Both the position numbers and the translations under genes were made by a program. A stretch of 64,000 bases of DNA from Luteibacter sp. (GTDB taxonomy: Bacteria > Pseudomonadota > Gammaproteobacteria > Xanthomonadales > Rhodanobacteraceae): assembly GCF_009912395.1 (NCBI RefSeq), contig NZ_WNDO01000001.1, positions 124,001 through 188,000 of the forward strand. Direction: 5' to 3'. The notes beneath the pieces were generated by a model. It searched no databases and was not told the DNA's origin. It saw nothing but the letters and a program-made list of their open reading frames with translations. Numbering within the stretch: the stretch's first letter is position 1; every line of letters starts with the position of its first letter. Of the stretch, positions 1-7,179 are shown piece after piece.

Positions 1-125
1 GCGAAGTCGATCCACGCCGGAGACGGCGTACCGTTGAGTCGCACCAACCCGCGCGGCTGGCGAGCAGCCTGCATCGATGGATCGATGACCGCGGCGACCG
101 ACGAGAGGTCTTGAACTTCAGTCAC
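1..125 (-). CDS. Phage baseplate/tail gene, 5' end only
   Basis: Only the first 41 codons are inside the window; the gene runs off the left edge. It begins with GTG, which overlaps the TGA of the upstream LysM baseplate gene in a GTGACTGA junction, so translational coupling is likely. The visible residues include VRLNGTPSPAWIDF. A gene after the LysM baseplate protein in this kind of tail operon often encodes a hub or gpD-like protein, but that is inference from order only. The reading frame is well supported; the function is not. Confidence 0.6.
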   Translation of the reverse strand, partial: MTEVQDLSSVAAVIDPSMQAARQPRGLVRLNGTPSPAWIDF

Positions 126-1074
126 CCAGCAACCCTCCCGCGTTGTCGGCGCGTAGCGGCACCGAGATGGTTTGCAGACCGGTCAGCATCGGGTCGCTTA
201 GGCCGTTGGCCTTGGCGATGCCGGTCCATGCCGTGGCGTCTCCGTACTGCGAGGCCGCCATGTCCATGAGGTTGCCGCCGGACACGGGAACCGAGCGGCC
301 AGCACCCGCCACTGAACCCAGGTTCGAGCGCATGCGGCCTACTACGTTCTGTAGCGCGTAGAGGTTGGGCAACTGGTTGAATGCCACGACCTGGGCCGCC
401 AGCGATTGCGACGACAAGCCGATGGGCGTGTTGGGCAGCACGCCGCCAAGCGTTCCGATGTTCTGGATGCTGTTGCCTGCACCGGCGATGAGCTGATTTG
501 TGCGCGTAAGCACCGTCCCGATCGGGCCGAGCACGCTGTTGATGACCGAGGTCGAGGCATTCGCGAAGCTCGACACGCCGGTCACTGCCGAGTTCAGCGT
601 TCCCAGCGCTGACGACAGCGCCCCGTCACCTATGCTCCCTCCGAGGCCGATGGCGGACGACATGTCGTCACCCATGGCGTCATCGATCGATCCGCCGGCC
701 ACCTGGGTAATGGGCGCCGTCAGGTCTTCGACAACCTCCAGGCTGATCCTGTAGGGAATCTCGTAGGCGCGACGGAAGTCCGCCTCGAAGGTCGCGATCA
801 CCACGTTGAAGCGGAAGGCATCCCAGGTCAGTGTCAGCGCGCGCCCCTGCTTGCGAAGGGTGTCGATATACCGGGCGCGCGACACCGCATCCTGGCCGCG
901 GAACCAGCCGCGCCAGTCCTTCGGCGCGTCGTCCGGTCCCATGGCATCGACCACCCGCTGGCCACCAACGAGCTTGTGGACAACCAGCGCCTGCCCACCG
1001 CCGAACAGAATGGACTCGGGGACCTCCATGTCCCGAAACTGGAAATCGCCCAGCGTGACAACCGTCGTAGCCAT
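118..1074 (-). CDS. Phage baseplate protein with C-terminal LysM-like domain
   Basis: 318 residues. The N-terminal part (about 1-125) looks like a tail/baseplate domain. The middle (130-250) is low-complexity, rich in Gly, Ser and Asn. The last 60 residues contain a LysM-like motif (NLMDMAASQYGDATAWTGIA followed by NGLSDP). Proteins of this form follow the tape measure gene in contractile-tail operons and help assemble the baseplate or inner tube end. The gene starts 10 bases after the tape measure stop and overlaps the next baseplate gene. A role in peptidoglycan contact during infection is possible but not shown by the sequence. Confidence 0.8.
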   Translation of the reverse strand: MATTVVTLGDFQFRDMEVPESILFGGGQALVVHKLVGGQRVVDAMGPDDAPKDWRGWFRGQDAVSRARYIDTLRKQGRALTLTWDAFRFNVVIATFEADFRRAYEIPYRISLEVVEDLTAPITQVAGGSIDDAMGDDMSSAIGLGGSIGDGALSSALGTLNSAVTGVSSFANASTSVINSVLGPIGTVLTRTNQLIAGAGNSIQNIGTLGGVLPNTPIGLSSQSLAAQVVAFNQLPNLYALQNVVGRMRSNLGSVAGAGRSVPVSGGNLMDMAASQYGDATAWTGIAKANGLSDPMLTGLQTISVPLRADNAGGLLGD

Positions 1075-1084
1075 GTCTCTCCCG

Positions 1085-3472
1085 TCAGCGGGCTTGGTTC
1101 ATGCCGACAGGCGCCGGCGTTGCGGAGAAGTCGAAGGCGTTGCCGCCGCGCTGTGGGGCGCTGAGCATGTCGCCGAAGTGCGGGGCGAGGTATTTGCCGA
1201 CCTTCTTTCCGTCGAGGTAGACGTCGCCCGCGCCGCCGCCCTGTGCCGTGGGCTTCTTCGGCGCGACGAACGGCGAGCGGCTCATGTAGTCGGTCTCGGC
1301 CTTACGACTCAGCGGGTCGTCACTGAATACCCGACCGATCGACGACCACGGCTTGAATTCCCGCTTGCCCGTGGCCTTGTTGAACGGGTTCCACAGGTCG
1401 TAGAGAGTGCCGGATAGCGTGTCGTCCTTCTGGCCCGTCACCTTCGCCGCGAGCGGATTGATGGCGTTGTCGTTGAGCCATCCGCCGGTCTTCCATCCGA
1501 TGTAGGCGGCCATAAAGACGCCGGCCGCCGAGGCGATGGCGCCAAGCCCAGCTCCAACCCCAGTAAGTAGACCGCCCAGCCCCCCAGCGGCCGTTACTGC
1601 CGTTCCGATAAGCGTCAGTGCGCCCCCAACAGCCAGAATCGATCCACCAATTACCGCTAACGCAGCGACCGCCCCGAAGACGATGACCAAGCCCTTCGTG
1701 AGGGTTGAGTGGTCATTGATCCACGTCGCGATCTTTTCGATCAGGGGGGTGACAAACTGGAGCCCCTTAACCAGCATTGGAAGCACAACCGCCCCAAGAC
1801 GTACCGAAGCCGTCTCAAGCTCCTTCTGCGCTCGCAGGTACTGGCCGCGATAGGTTTGGCTCTCCTCATCGACCGACGCATTAATACCAAGCGCCTTCTT
1901 CTGCGCTTCGTCGGAGTGGTGGATTGCCGCAAGCTGGCGATCGATCAGACTGAACATCGCGCCGCCAGTGCGGCCAAAGATCATTGTGTTCTCGCGAGCC
2001 TTTTCCGCCGTGGTTGCGATACCCATACGGGCATACATCGGGAGGATATTCTTCTCGTAGAACTCCACTGGATCGCTGGCGAACGTCGCCATGTCGCGAA
2101 GAGGGTTGCCCTTGAACTGCTTGATGCCGCCCTGCGAGTTCCACTGGATCTTCGACGCGTCCCAGATGCCGTTGTCCGCAAGCAGGTGCGCGACCTGGTT
2201 CGGGATGCGCACGCCGCCGACAAGGCGGTTGTAGGATGTCATCCACGCGTTGCCGGCGGTGCTGCCCTTCAACTCACCGATGACCGGCTCGAGCTTCCCG
2301 AACAGCGCCTCGTTGTTGAGCCCCTGCGCCGCGACGCCGCCTCGGGCGATGAACTGGCGAAGCTGCTCCCAGTCCACGTTGCCGCCAGAGCTGCGTATTG
2401 CCTTCCATCCCTGATCCGCGATCGAGTTGAACGTGGCCGCGTCTTTCAACCCGCCGCGCATCTCGATGAAGCGGAGCATGGCGAGGCTTTGCGTGTGCAT
2501 GCGCGACTGCGAAGCGCCGTCAAGGCCCTGGGTCGCGTAGGCGATCTTCGCCAGGACTGGAGCCGCGAGCTTGGCGCCCTCCAGCGCCTTGCTCCCGTCG
2601 AGGCCCGACTCGCGGAAGACGCCCTGCGCCTCGGTCACGTTGTTCATCGCGTCGATGATCGACGTGCCGATGATGTGCATCCCCTCGGCGAACTTCACGG
2701 CTTCTCGATTGACCGCGTCGCTCATGCCGAAGAGGCGGAACCTCGCCTGAGCCTGCTCGTACTCCGATGCCTTGTCGATTGGTCCGCCGAGCATGCCGAA
2801 CATGGCACGCCCCGTGCCGGCGAGCGCATCGCCACCGATCAGTCCGCCGAAGCCGCCGAAGCCGCCACCAGACCCGGATCCACCGCCGCCCGCACCACCG
2901 CCGCCGCCGCGCCATCCGCGCCAACCCGCCCAGCCAGCGGCGGCCATGCCTGGCATGCCCATGCCCCCGCCAACGCCGCCGCCAGACATGCCGCCACCGG
3001 ACCCACTACCCGTCAGGAGCAACGGACCATTGGCCGCCGGACCACCCAGAGCCAGGGCGCCCCCCGTGCCGGTGAGCAGGCGCTGTCCGGGACCACCTAG
3101 CAGCATGGGGGCCGAGCCGCCGCGGGCACCCGCGAAAGCAGCGATCGCCATCATCCCGCCACCGCCAGCACCGCCGAAACCGCTCCCGCCACCGCCGTAG
3201 ACGGACATGCCTCCCGAGGCACGGGAGGCGCGCTCGGCAGACGAGGCGTAGCCATCGGCGGCGCGATGGGCGCGATCGAAACCGCTGGCGGCCGAATCGG
3301 CCCATGTCGAGCTGAAGCCGCGCCGCGTGGCCTCGTTGATCTTGATGATCGTGTCGAGGAGGCCCTTGGCCGACTTCTGCGCCTTGTCGAACTGCGCAGC
3401 CAGCTTCAAGATGCCGCCGCCGGTGGCATCGACGACGCCGATGCGCACGCCGATCTTGTATGCTTCGAACAT
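1085..3472 (-). CDS. Phage tail tape measure protein
   Basis: 795 residues. This protein sets tail length and is threaded through the tail tube before being released into the cell at infection. The N-terminal segment (1-95) is helical with Lys/Ala/Asp repeats. Residues about 95-215 are strikingly Gly-rich. An alpha-helical body follows, then a hydrophobic block at about 590-668 (VIVFGAVAALAVIGG and following) that could insert in the inner membrane. It lies between the HK97 gp10-like gene and the LysM baseplate gene, the normal place. The length fits a short to medium contractile tail. Its start codon overlaps, on the other strand, the first codon of a small membrane-protein gene. Confidence 0.88.
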   Translation of the reverse strand: MFEAYKIGVRIGVVDATGGGILKLAAQFDKAQKSAKGLLDTIIKINEATRRGFSSTWADSAASGFDRAHRAADGYASSAERASRASGGMSVYGGGGSGFGGAGGGGMMAIAAFAGARGGSAPMLLGGPGQRLLTGTGGALALGGPAANGPLLLTGSGSGGGMSGGGVGGGMGMPGMAAAGWAGWRGWRGGGGGAGGGGSGSGGGFGGFGGLIGGDALAGTGRAMFGMLGGPIDKASEYEQAQARFRLFGMSDAVNREAVKFAEGMHIIGTSIIDAMNNVTEAQGVFRESGLDGSKALEGAKLAAPVLAKIAYATQGLDGASQSRMHTQSLAMLRFIEMRGGLKDAATFNSIADQGWKAIRSSGGNVDWEQLRQFIARGGVAAQGLNNEALFGKLEPVIGELKGSTAGNAWMTSYNRLVGGVRIPNQVAHLLADNGIWDASKIQWNSQGGIKQFKGNPLRDMATFASDPVEFYEKNILPMYARMGIATTAEKARENTMIFGRTGGAMFSLIDRQLAAIHHSDEAQKKALGINASVDEESQTYRGQYLRAQKELETASVRLGAVVLPMLVKGLQFVTPLIEKIATWINDHSTLTKGLVIVFGAVAALAVIGGSILAVGGALTLIGTAVTAAGGLGGLLTGVGAGLGAIASAAGVFMAAYIGWKTGGWLNDNAINPLAAKVTGQKDDTLSGTLYDLWNPFNKATGKREFKPWSSIGRVFSDDPLSRKAETDYMSRSPFVAPKKPTAQGGGAGDVYLDGKKVGKYLAPHFGDMLSAPQRGGNAFDFSATPAPVGMNQAR

Positions 3473-3755
3473 GCCAATACCTTTACGAATCAGGCTTCAA
3501 GACTGGCTGGCTGACCGTTTCTCGTTCATCCAGTACGCGGTGCCAAGGGTCCAGCCTGCAAAGCCGGGGTTGGATTGGCTGAAGGTGCGCCGGCAACTGG
3601 GGGACCTCGCCATCGGCGCCGCTGCCCTACTCGTCGCAATCCACGTGGTGGCAAGAGCACTGGCGCCGCGCGCCGGTGGGCCGCCGGTCGCCCTACTGCT
3701 GTTCGGCGCCGTCCTGGCTGCGATACCTGGCACCGTTATCGTGCTGCTCCTGTGA
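3471..3755 (+). CDS. Small two-helix membrane protein on the strand opposite the tail operon
   Basis: 94 residues from the ATG at 3471; a start at GTG 3540 is also possible. Two hydrophobic stretches are visible: LGDLAIGAAALLVAIHVVAR and VALLLFGAVLAAIPGTVIVLLL at the extreme C-terminus. No good ribosome site precedes the ATG, so the start is uncertain. The stop overlaps the GTG start of the next + strand gene (GTGA), a coupling signature. It fills the gap between the tape measure gene and its upstream neighbour, where the minus strand has no convincing gene. I do not recognise the family. By position it could be a superinfection-exclusion protein. Confidence 0.55.
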   Translation: MPIPLRIRLQDWLADRFSFIQYAVPRVQPAKPGLDWLKVRRQLGDLAIGAAALLVAIHVVARALAPRAGGPPVALLLFGAVLAAIPGTVIVLLL

Positions 3756-3901
3756 CGGAGGAAGCGTCACGCCGACGCAAGCGCACCGCGTGGCAGATCG
3801 CGTTCCTGACGCTGATCGCTGCCATCGCCTACCTCGAGATCGTTAAGGAAGCGCCGGTTAATCCGACGACAGCGGAACAAACATCAGGTCACCACCGATA
3901 A
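3752..3901 (+). CDS. Small single-pass membrane protein, coupled to the preceding gene
   Basis: 49 residues starting at GTG. A basic N-terminus (SRRRKRTA) leads into one membrane helix (WQIAFLTLIAAIAYLEIV) and a short polar tail. This suggests an N-in single-pass inner-membrane protein by the positive-inside rule. It overlaps the upstream small membrane gene by four bases and converges with the last 44 bases of the HK97 gp10-like gene. The pair would be transcribed against the late operon, so it needs its own promoter, which I could not identify. Function unknown. Confidence 0.5.
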   Translation: MTEEASRRRKRTAWQIAFLTLIAAIAYLEIVKEAPVNPTTAEQTSGHHR

Positions 3902-4358
3902 GGCCAGCCATGGCGGCTTCGGCGAGGATGCGGAGCACCTTTGCCTCATTTCGAATGGCGGCCGGCGCGAACACTGCGCGTGGAGGCATGCGTGGCGTGC
4001 CCATTTCGAACCACACTCTGCGCTCGTCGTTGGTCCCGACGACCGCCTTCAGTCCTACCGCGCTTTTCGTAATCGTGTCGCGGAAACCTCCAGAGGCAAG
4101 AAGGGGCGCGTCAAGCGGATAGCCCGCGCGCTCCTTCTGCTTCTCGGTCGACGGCGCGAGCTGCTCCCATGCAGGAATCAGCCCGACGCCACCGCGGTCC
4201 GAGGCAATCGCGTCTTGGTACTTGCCGATCTCGTCGCGCGCATCCGCCAGAACGACGTCCGCCGCGTCCTGCACGCCCCGGTGAAGGGCGACAGGCGCGG
4301 CGGCAGCGATGCGCACAAGGTGATCGGCGAAGTCGCCGAAGCTTTCGAAGGACCTCAT
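3858..4358 (-). CDS. HK97 gp10-like phage tail completion/virion morphogenesis protein
   Basis: 166 residues from ATG 4358, which overlaps the stop of the frameshifted chaperone product (AAATGAGG). A longer start at 4388 would overlap coding sequence of the chaperone extension and is less likely. The segment VWFEMGTPRMPPR is characteristic of HK97 gp10-type proteins, which finish the head-tail joint or tail terminus. Its place between the tail chaperone and the tape measure gene is unusual, because such genes normally sit between the capsid and tail tube genes. Confidence 0.65.
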   Translation of the reverse strand: MRSFESFGDFADHLVRIAAAAPVALHRGVQDAADVVLADARDEIGKYQDAIASDRGGVGLIPAWEQLAPSTEKQKERAGYPLDAPLLASGGFRDTITKSAVGLKAVVGTNDERRVWFEMGTPRMPPRAVFAPAAIRNEAKVLRILAEAAMAGLIGGDLMFVPLSSD

Positions 4359-4917
4359 TTCGGCTCCTTGAAGCTCATGGTGGACCAATCGAACTCGTTG
4401 CCCTCCATCTCGCTGAAGGAGATGGCGAACGCGGCGCGAGTCACATCATTGAGGGCGAAGGCCACGTCGAACGGAATGCCATTTTTTACCAGCCAGAGGC
4501 ATTCGCGTATCGCCGGGGCCGTCGCTAGTTTTTTACCGCTTCCTTATCGGCTTCCGTGTCCTGCTCGCCGAAGTTTGCCTGGACAGCCGCCGCAACGGCC
4601 ATGATGCCACCCTCGTCCAGACGCTGGATCAGCGCCTCCAGCTCGCGCTTGGTGCTGATCGAGACGGCGTCCCCGTCGATGCTGCCGACGAACGTGAGCG
4701 GCAGAACCATGCCCATGTACGTCTGGTTCGAGGCAGAGGCGCCGAGCATCTCGACCAAGCGAAACTGGGCGAGCACGCCAGGCTTACGGAGCACGATGCG
4801 ACGACCCTTCGCGTCGGTGGTGGCGACCTCCGCCGAAGCTTGGCGGATCAACTGCTCGCTCGCCGTCGGCTGAGGCACGTCGCCGGCCTCGGTGATGGTA
4901 ACGGTGGGTTCGGTCAT
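4355..4917 (-). CDS. Tail assembly chaperone, -1 frameshift product (gpG-T type)
   Basis: 187 residues made by slipping from frame 0 into frame -1 at A AAA AAC (4534-4528). The first 130 residues are shared with the short form. The slip adds 57 residues read from 4528 to the TGA at 4357-4355, beginning LATAPAIRECLWLVKNG and ending DWSTMSFKEPK. The extension has no start codon of its own, has protein-like composition (PFDVAFALNDVTRAAFAISF) and ends exactly at the ATG of the next gene. Two-product chaperones of this kind sit just upstream of the tape measure gene in lambda (G/GT) and many tailed phages and guide tube assembly around the tape measure. Confidence 0.85.
4525..4917 (-). CDS. Tail assembly chaperone, short (unshifted) form
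   Basis: 130 residues. It starts three bases after the stop of the tail tube gene and stops at TAG 4527-4525, immediately after the slippery heptamer. Visible features are an N-terminal acidic/Thr segment, a conserved-looking core (VLRKPGVLAQFRLVEMLG) and an acidic C-terminus (EQDTEADKEAVKN). In lambda-type systems the short form is made in large excess over the frameshifted form, and the ratio matters for tail assembly. Assignment rests on order (sheath, tube, chaperone, tape measure) and on the frameshift signal. Confidence 0.85.
   Translation of the reverse strand: MTEPTVTITEAGDVPQPTASEQLIRQASAEVATTDAKGRRIVLRKPGVLAQFRLVEMLGASASNQTYMGMVLPLTFVGSIDGDAVSISTKRELEALIQRLDEGGIMAVAAAVQANFGEQDTEADKEAVKN
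4528..4534 (-). promoter_or_regulatory. -1 ribosomal frameshift slippery heptamer A AAA AAC
   Basis: On the minus strand the zero-frame codons are GTA AAA AAC TAG, so the heptamer is in the X XXY YYZ register required for tandem -1 slippage and is followed directly by the zero-frame stop. A-AAA-AAC is among the slippery sequences known to work in bacteria. A downstream structure may contribute (GC-rich ACGGCCCCGGCGATACGC follows), but I see no clear long stem. Confidence 0.85.
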
Positions 4918-4920
4918 GGG

Positions 4921-5352
4921 TTAGGCAACCTTGAGTTTTTGGGAAGCGAAGAACCCGATCGTCTGGGTGACCTTCTGATCGCCAGTGTACTTTCCAGCCT
5001 CCTCAAACGAGAAGACGACGTCGGTGTATCGGTACTGCGAGATCGAACCGTTCGCTTCCTGAATCGTCTCCGTGATCGAACCCGTGAGCGTGTTGAGGCC
5101 AGCGTAGTAGCCAGCCTCCTGCTGTGCGAAGAAGTCGTCGACGACACTGCTGAAACGGTCGAGCTGAAGGCTTCCATCCCATCCTTGCGGCGTGTTCGCG
5201 CCACGGGTCTTGTCCAGATGGGTGCTACGTATCTTGTTGTAGATCGGCTTCGCTTCAAAGCTCGTGACGGAGACTGGCAGGTTCAGCGTGCCCGTGGGCG
5301 TGACAAAGACGACAGAAATGTCCTTGCCGATGCTGAAATTGTTTGCGGGCAT
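4921..5352 (-). CDS. Phage tail tube protein
   Basis: 143 residues from the ATG at 5352, chosen over an ATG four codons upstream because GGAGAG sits just before it. The product follows the sheath gene, as in contractile-tail operons, and has tube-like beta-rich composition (NFSIGKDISVVFVTPTG near the N-terminus, QTIGFFASQKLKVA at the C-terminus). It would polymerise into the inner tail tube. A stem-loop (5373-5389) lies in the short gap after the sheath gene and just before its ribosome site. Confidence 0.8.
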   Translation of the reverse strand: MPANNFSIGKDISVVFVTPTGTLNLPVSVTSFEAKPIYNKIRSTHLDKTRGANTPQGWDGSLQLDRFSSVVDDFFAQQEAGYYAGLNTLTGSITETIQEANGSISQYRYTDVVFSFEEAGKYTGDQKVTQTIGFFASQKLKVA

Positions 5353-5372
5353 GGTTCTCTCCAAACGAGAAA

Positions 5373-5389
5373 GGGCGCCCTAGGCGCCC
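5373..5389 (-). terminator. Intercistronic stem-loop between sheath and tube genes
   Basis: Perfect 7-bp stem GGGCGCC/GGCGCCC with a 3-base loop. On the transcribed minus strand it is followed by TTTCTCGTTT, a weak U-rich run. It could act as a partial terminator or as a processing/stability element that sets the sheath:tube ratio. Confidence 0.5.
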
Positions 5390-5415
5390 GGAGATGGATG
5401 AATTGCGTCGCCCGC

Positions 5416-6933
5416 TTAGGTCGGCGCGTTGGCTCGCGTGACGACCGTCTGGCCGCCCTGCATGTTCACGAGGAACTTCTCCGCGACACTCTGGTAGCGG
5501 ACGGCGGTGTCATCGCGGAGGTTGCCCGCCGCGACCTGTGCCGGCGGGTTGTTGTTCTGATCGCACTGGTTGCTGAAGGTGTCGATCTGCTTGGCGTCCT
5601 GCATCGCCTGGAAGGTGGCGTCGAGGGTGGCCTTGACCTCGGCACGAAGCGGATCGTTCGCAGCCGTGGTCTGGAGGCGGCCGACGAACTTACCCATGGC
5701 GGCGCCGATCGTGCTGGCAATGTAGTTCGTCATCCGCGTGTAGTTGTCGCCCTGCGTGGCGGGGTTCGAACTGCCGTTGTGGCCGACGCGCATGCCGAAG
5801 TAGTTGCCGCCCGGCACCGGGTTGGTGATGACGTCCCAGCCTGCCGAGATGAGCGTTTGCAGCTCCGCCACCGAATAGGTGAGGTTCTGGCTGGTCTTCT
5901 GGGTGCCGACGATGCCGTACAGCGCCTTGTTGAGCGAGCTGTGCTGCGGCGCCAGGTTCGCGAGACGACCGGCGCAGAACGCCTGGGGCGATACCAGGCG
6001 CGTGACGCCATTCACCGGATCGGCCCAGTAGCAGTAGTCACCGAAGATCGGCTTGAACGCGTAGCTGTCGACGCCGACGGCCGCGCGCGTGGTCACGGCA
6101 TTGGCGATGGTGTCGCCGGCCGGTCCGGTGCAGATCATGTAGGTGCCCTCGGACAGCCCGTAGGCGACCTGCGTCGTCCACGTGGTCAGATCGTCCACGT
6201 CGGCCAGCATGGCGACCGAGGCGCCCGCGCCGCGCAGGGCGTACATGCCCTTCCGGGGCGACGTGTCCACACCCACCAGCACGGCGGCGTTGATGGTCGT
6301 GGCGCCATCGGTGCCACCGGTCAGCGCGTTCGTGGACGCCGAGGGCGCCGTCGTGCCAGCGCCGGCCGTGGCCACGATCATGTTCGACGGGCCGCGCAAG
6401 CCGTACTGGCCGTTGTTGATCGCCGCGGCGAGGTTCGACCAGAAGGCGGCACCCGTGCCGGTGATGTTGTCGAACACCTCGGCCACCTGGCCGGGCATCG
6501 AGACGATCGCTTTCCAGCTGTTCGCCGCGCTACCGGTGGCGATCTGCACGCTCGCGCTGTTGCCCAAGGTGCCGGTGTACTTGCTGGTGAAGGTGATGTT
6601 GGTCGAAAGCGCGACGCTGGCGGCAGTGTCGGTGCCGTCGGTGACGCGCACGCCGACGATGTTGTTCGCGCCCTGCTGGACGGCGATCGCAACCGCGGTG
6701 CCGAGGTCGTACTTGCGGTTCTGCAACGCGCCGAACTGGCGCGCGAAGTCCGCCATGTTGCCGAACACGGTGGGGGCATTGACCGGTCCCCACGTCGCGG
6801 TGCCGACGATGCCGAGCACGTTGGTCGGCACGCCATTGAGCTGCGAGGTCTGGGGCGGCACGATCTGGACGTACAGGTCGGGCACGATGAGCGCGGTCGT
6901 GTTGATCGCACCCTGCTGGACGATCTGGGTCAT
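5416..6933 (-). CDS. Phage contractile tail sheath protein
   Basis: 505 residues. The N-terminus (PDLYVQIVPPQTSQLNGVPTN with GIVGTATWGPVN following) and the C-terminal region are typical of myovirus tail sheath subunits, which form the contracting outer cylinder. It is directly followed by the tail tube gene. An intrinsic terminator lies 16 bases upstream of its start codon, so expression in the late transcript must pass or bypass that site. The protein establishes that this prophage has a contractile tail. Confidence 0.92.
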   Translation of the reverse strand: MTQIVQQGAINTTALIVPDLYVQIVPPQTSQLNGVPTNVLGIVGTATWGPVNAPTVFGNMADFARQFGALQNRKYDLGTAVAIAVQQGANNIVGVRVTDGTDTAASVALSTNITFTSKYTGTLGNSASVQIATGSAANSWKAIVSMPGQVAEVFDNITGTGAAFWSNLAAAINNGQYGLRGPSNMIVATAGAGTTAPSASTNALTGGTDGATTINAAVLVGVDTSPRKGMYALRGAGASVAMLADVDDLTTWTTQVAYGLSEGTYMICTGPAGDTIANAVTTRAAVGVDSYAFKPIFGDYCYWADPVNGVTRLVSPQAFCAGRLANLAPQHSSLNKALYGIVGTQKTSQNLTYSVAELQTLISAGWDVITNPVPGGNYFGMRVGHNGSSNPATQGDNYTRMTNYIASTIGAAMGKFVGRLQTTAANDPLRAEVKATLDATFQAMQDAKQIDTFSNQCDQNNNPPAQVAAGNLRDDTAVRYQSVAEKFLVNMQGGQTVVTRANAPT

Positions 6934-6948
6934 GGGTATCTCCGGGCG

Positions 6949-6971
6949 AAAAAAAACCCGCTTTCGCGGGT
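6949..6971 (-). terminator. Intrinsic terminator upstream of the sheath gene
   Basis: On the minus strand ACCCGC-GAAA-GCGGGT is followed by eight T residues, a textbook rho-independent terminator with a stable GAAA tetraloop. It lies between the 58-residue gene and the sheath gene, inside an otherwise continuous late operon. Late transcription may be antiterminated, or a separate promoter may serve the tail genes. Confidence 0.85.
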
Positions 6972-6995
6972 CTGTCGGGGCTCAGTGCGAGGGGA

Positions 6996-7172
6996 TCAGC
7001 CCTGATCGCCGGAGCTGTTACTGCCGCGGCTCTGGGCCGTGGCGTCAGGGGCGTTGATCGGGAGGACGTTGGCCGAGTTGGGCGAGGCGAGAATCTCCTC
7101 GACCTTCTCGGTGATGCGGTCGCCCTTGGCGTAATCGCCGAAGGCCTCACGAACGATCAGGTGCTTCGCCAT
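6996..7172 (-). CDS. Small phage protein preceding the sheath gene
   Basis: 58 residues (MAKHLIVREAFGDYAKGDRI at the N-terminus). Small proteins with an AFGDY-KGDRIT pattern are common directly before the tail sheath gene in contractile-tailed prophages. Their role is not established. The gene starts 7 bases after the stop codon of the 284-residue neighbour. The C-terminus is polar (SRGSNSSGDQG). Composition and context support a real gene that is easy to miss by length. Confidence 0.7.
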   Translation of the reverse strand: MAKHLIVREAFGDYAKGDRITEKVEEILASPNSANVLPINAPDATAQSRGSNSSGDQG

Positions 7173-7179
7173 GGTGTCC

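Noticed and set aside
3497-3733. A 78-codon minus-strand frame in the gap upstream of the tape measure gene
   Set aside because: Ser/Arg/Ala-rich with no fold-like pattern; the + strand frames there have membrane helices and a coupled junction, so they are the better interpretation.
4840-7005. A 721-codon open frame on the + strand opposite the tail tube and sheath genes
   Set aside because: Low-complexity Arg/Gly/His composition and full overlap with well-supported structural genes; an antisense shadow.
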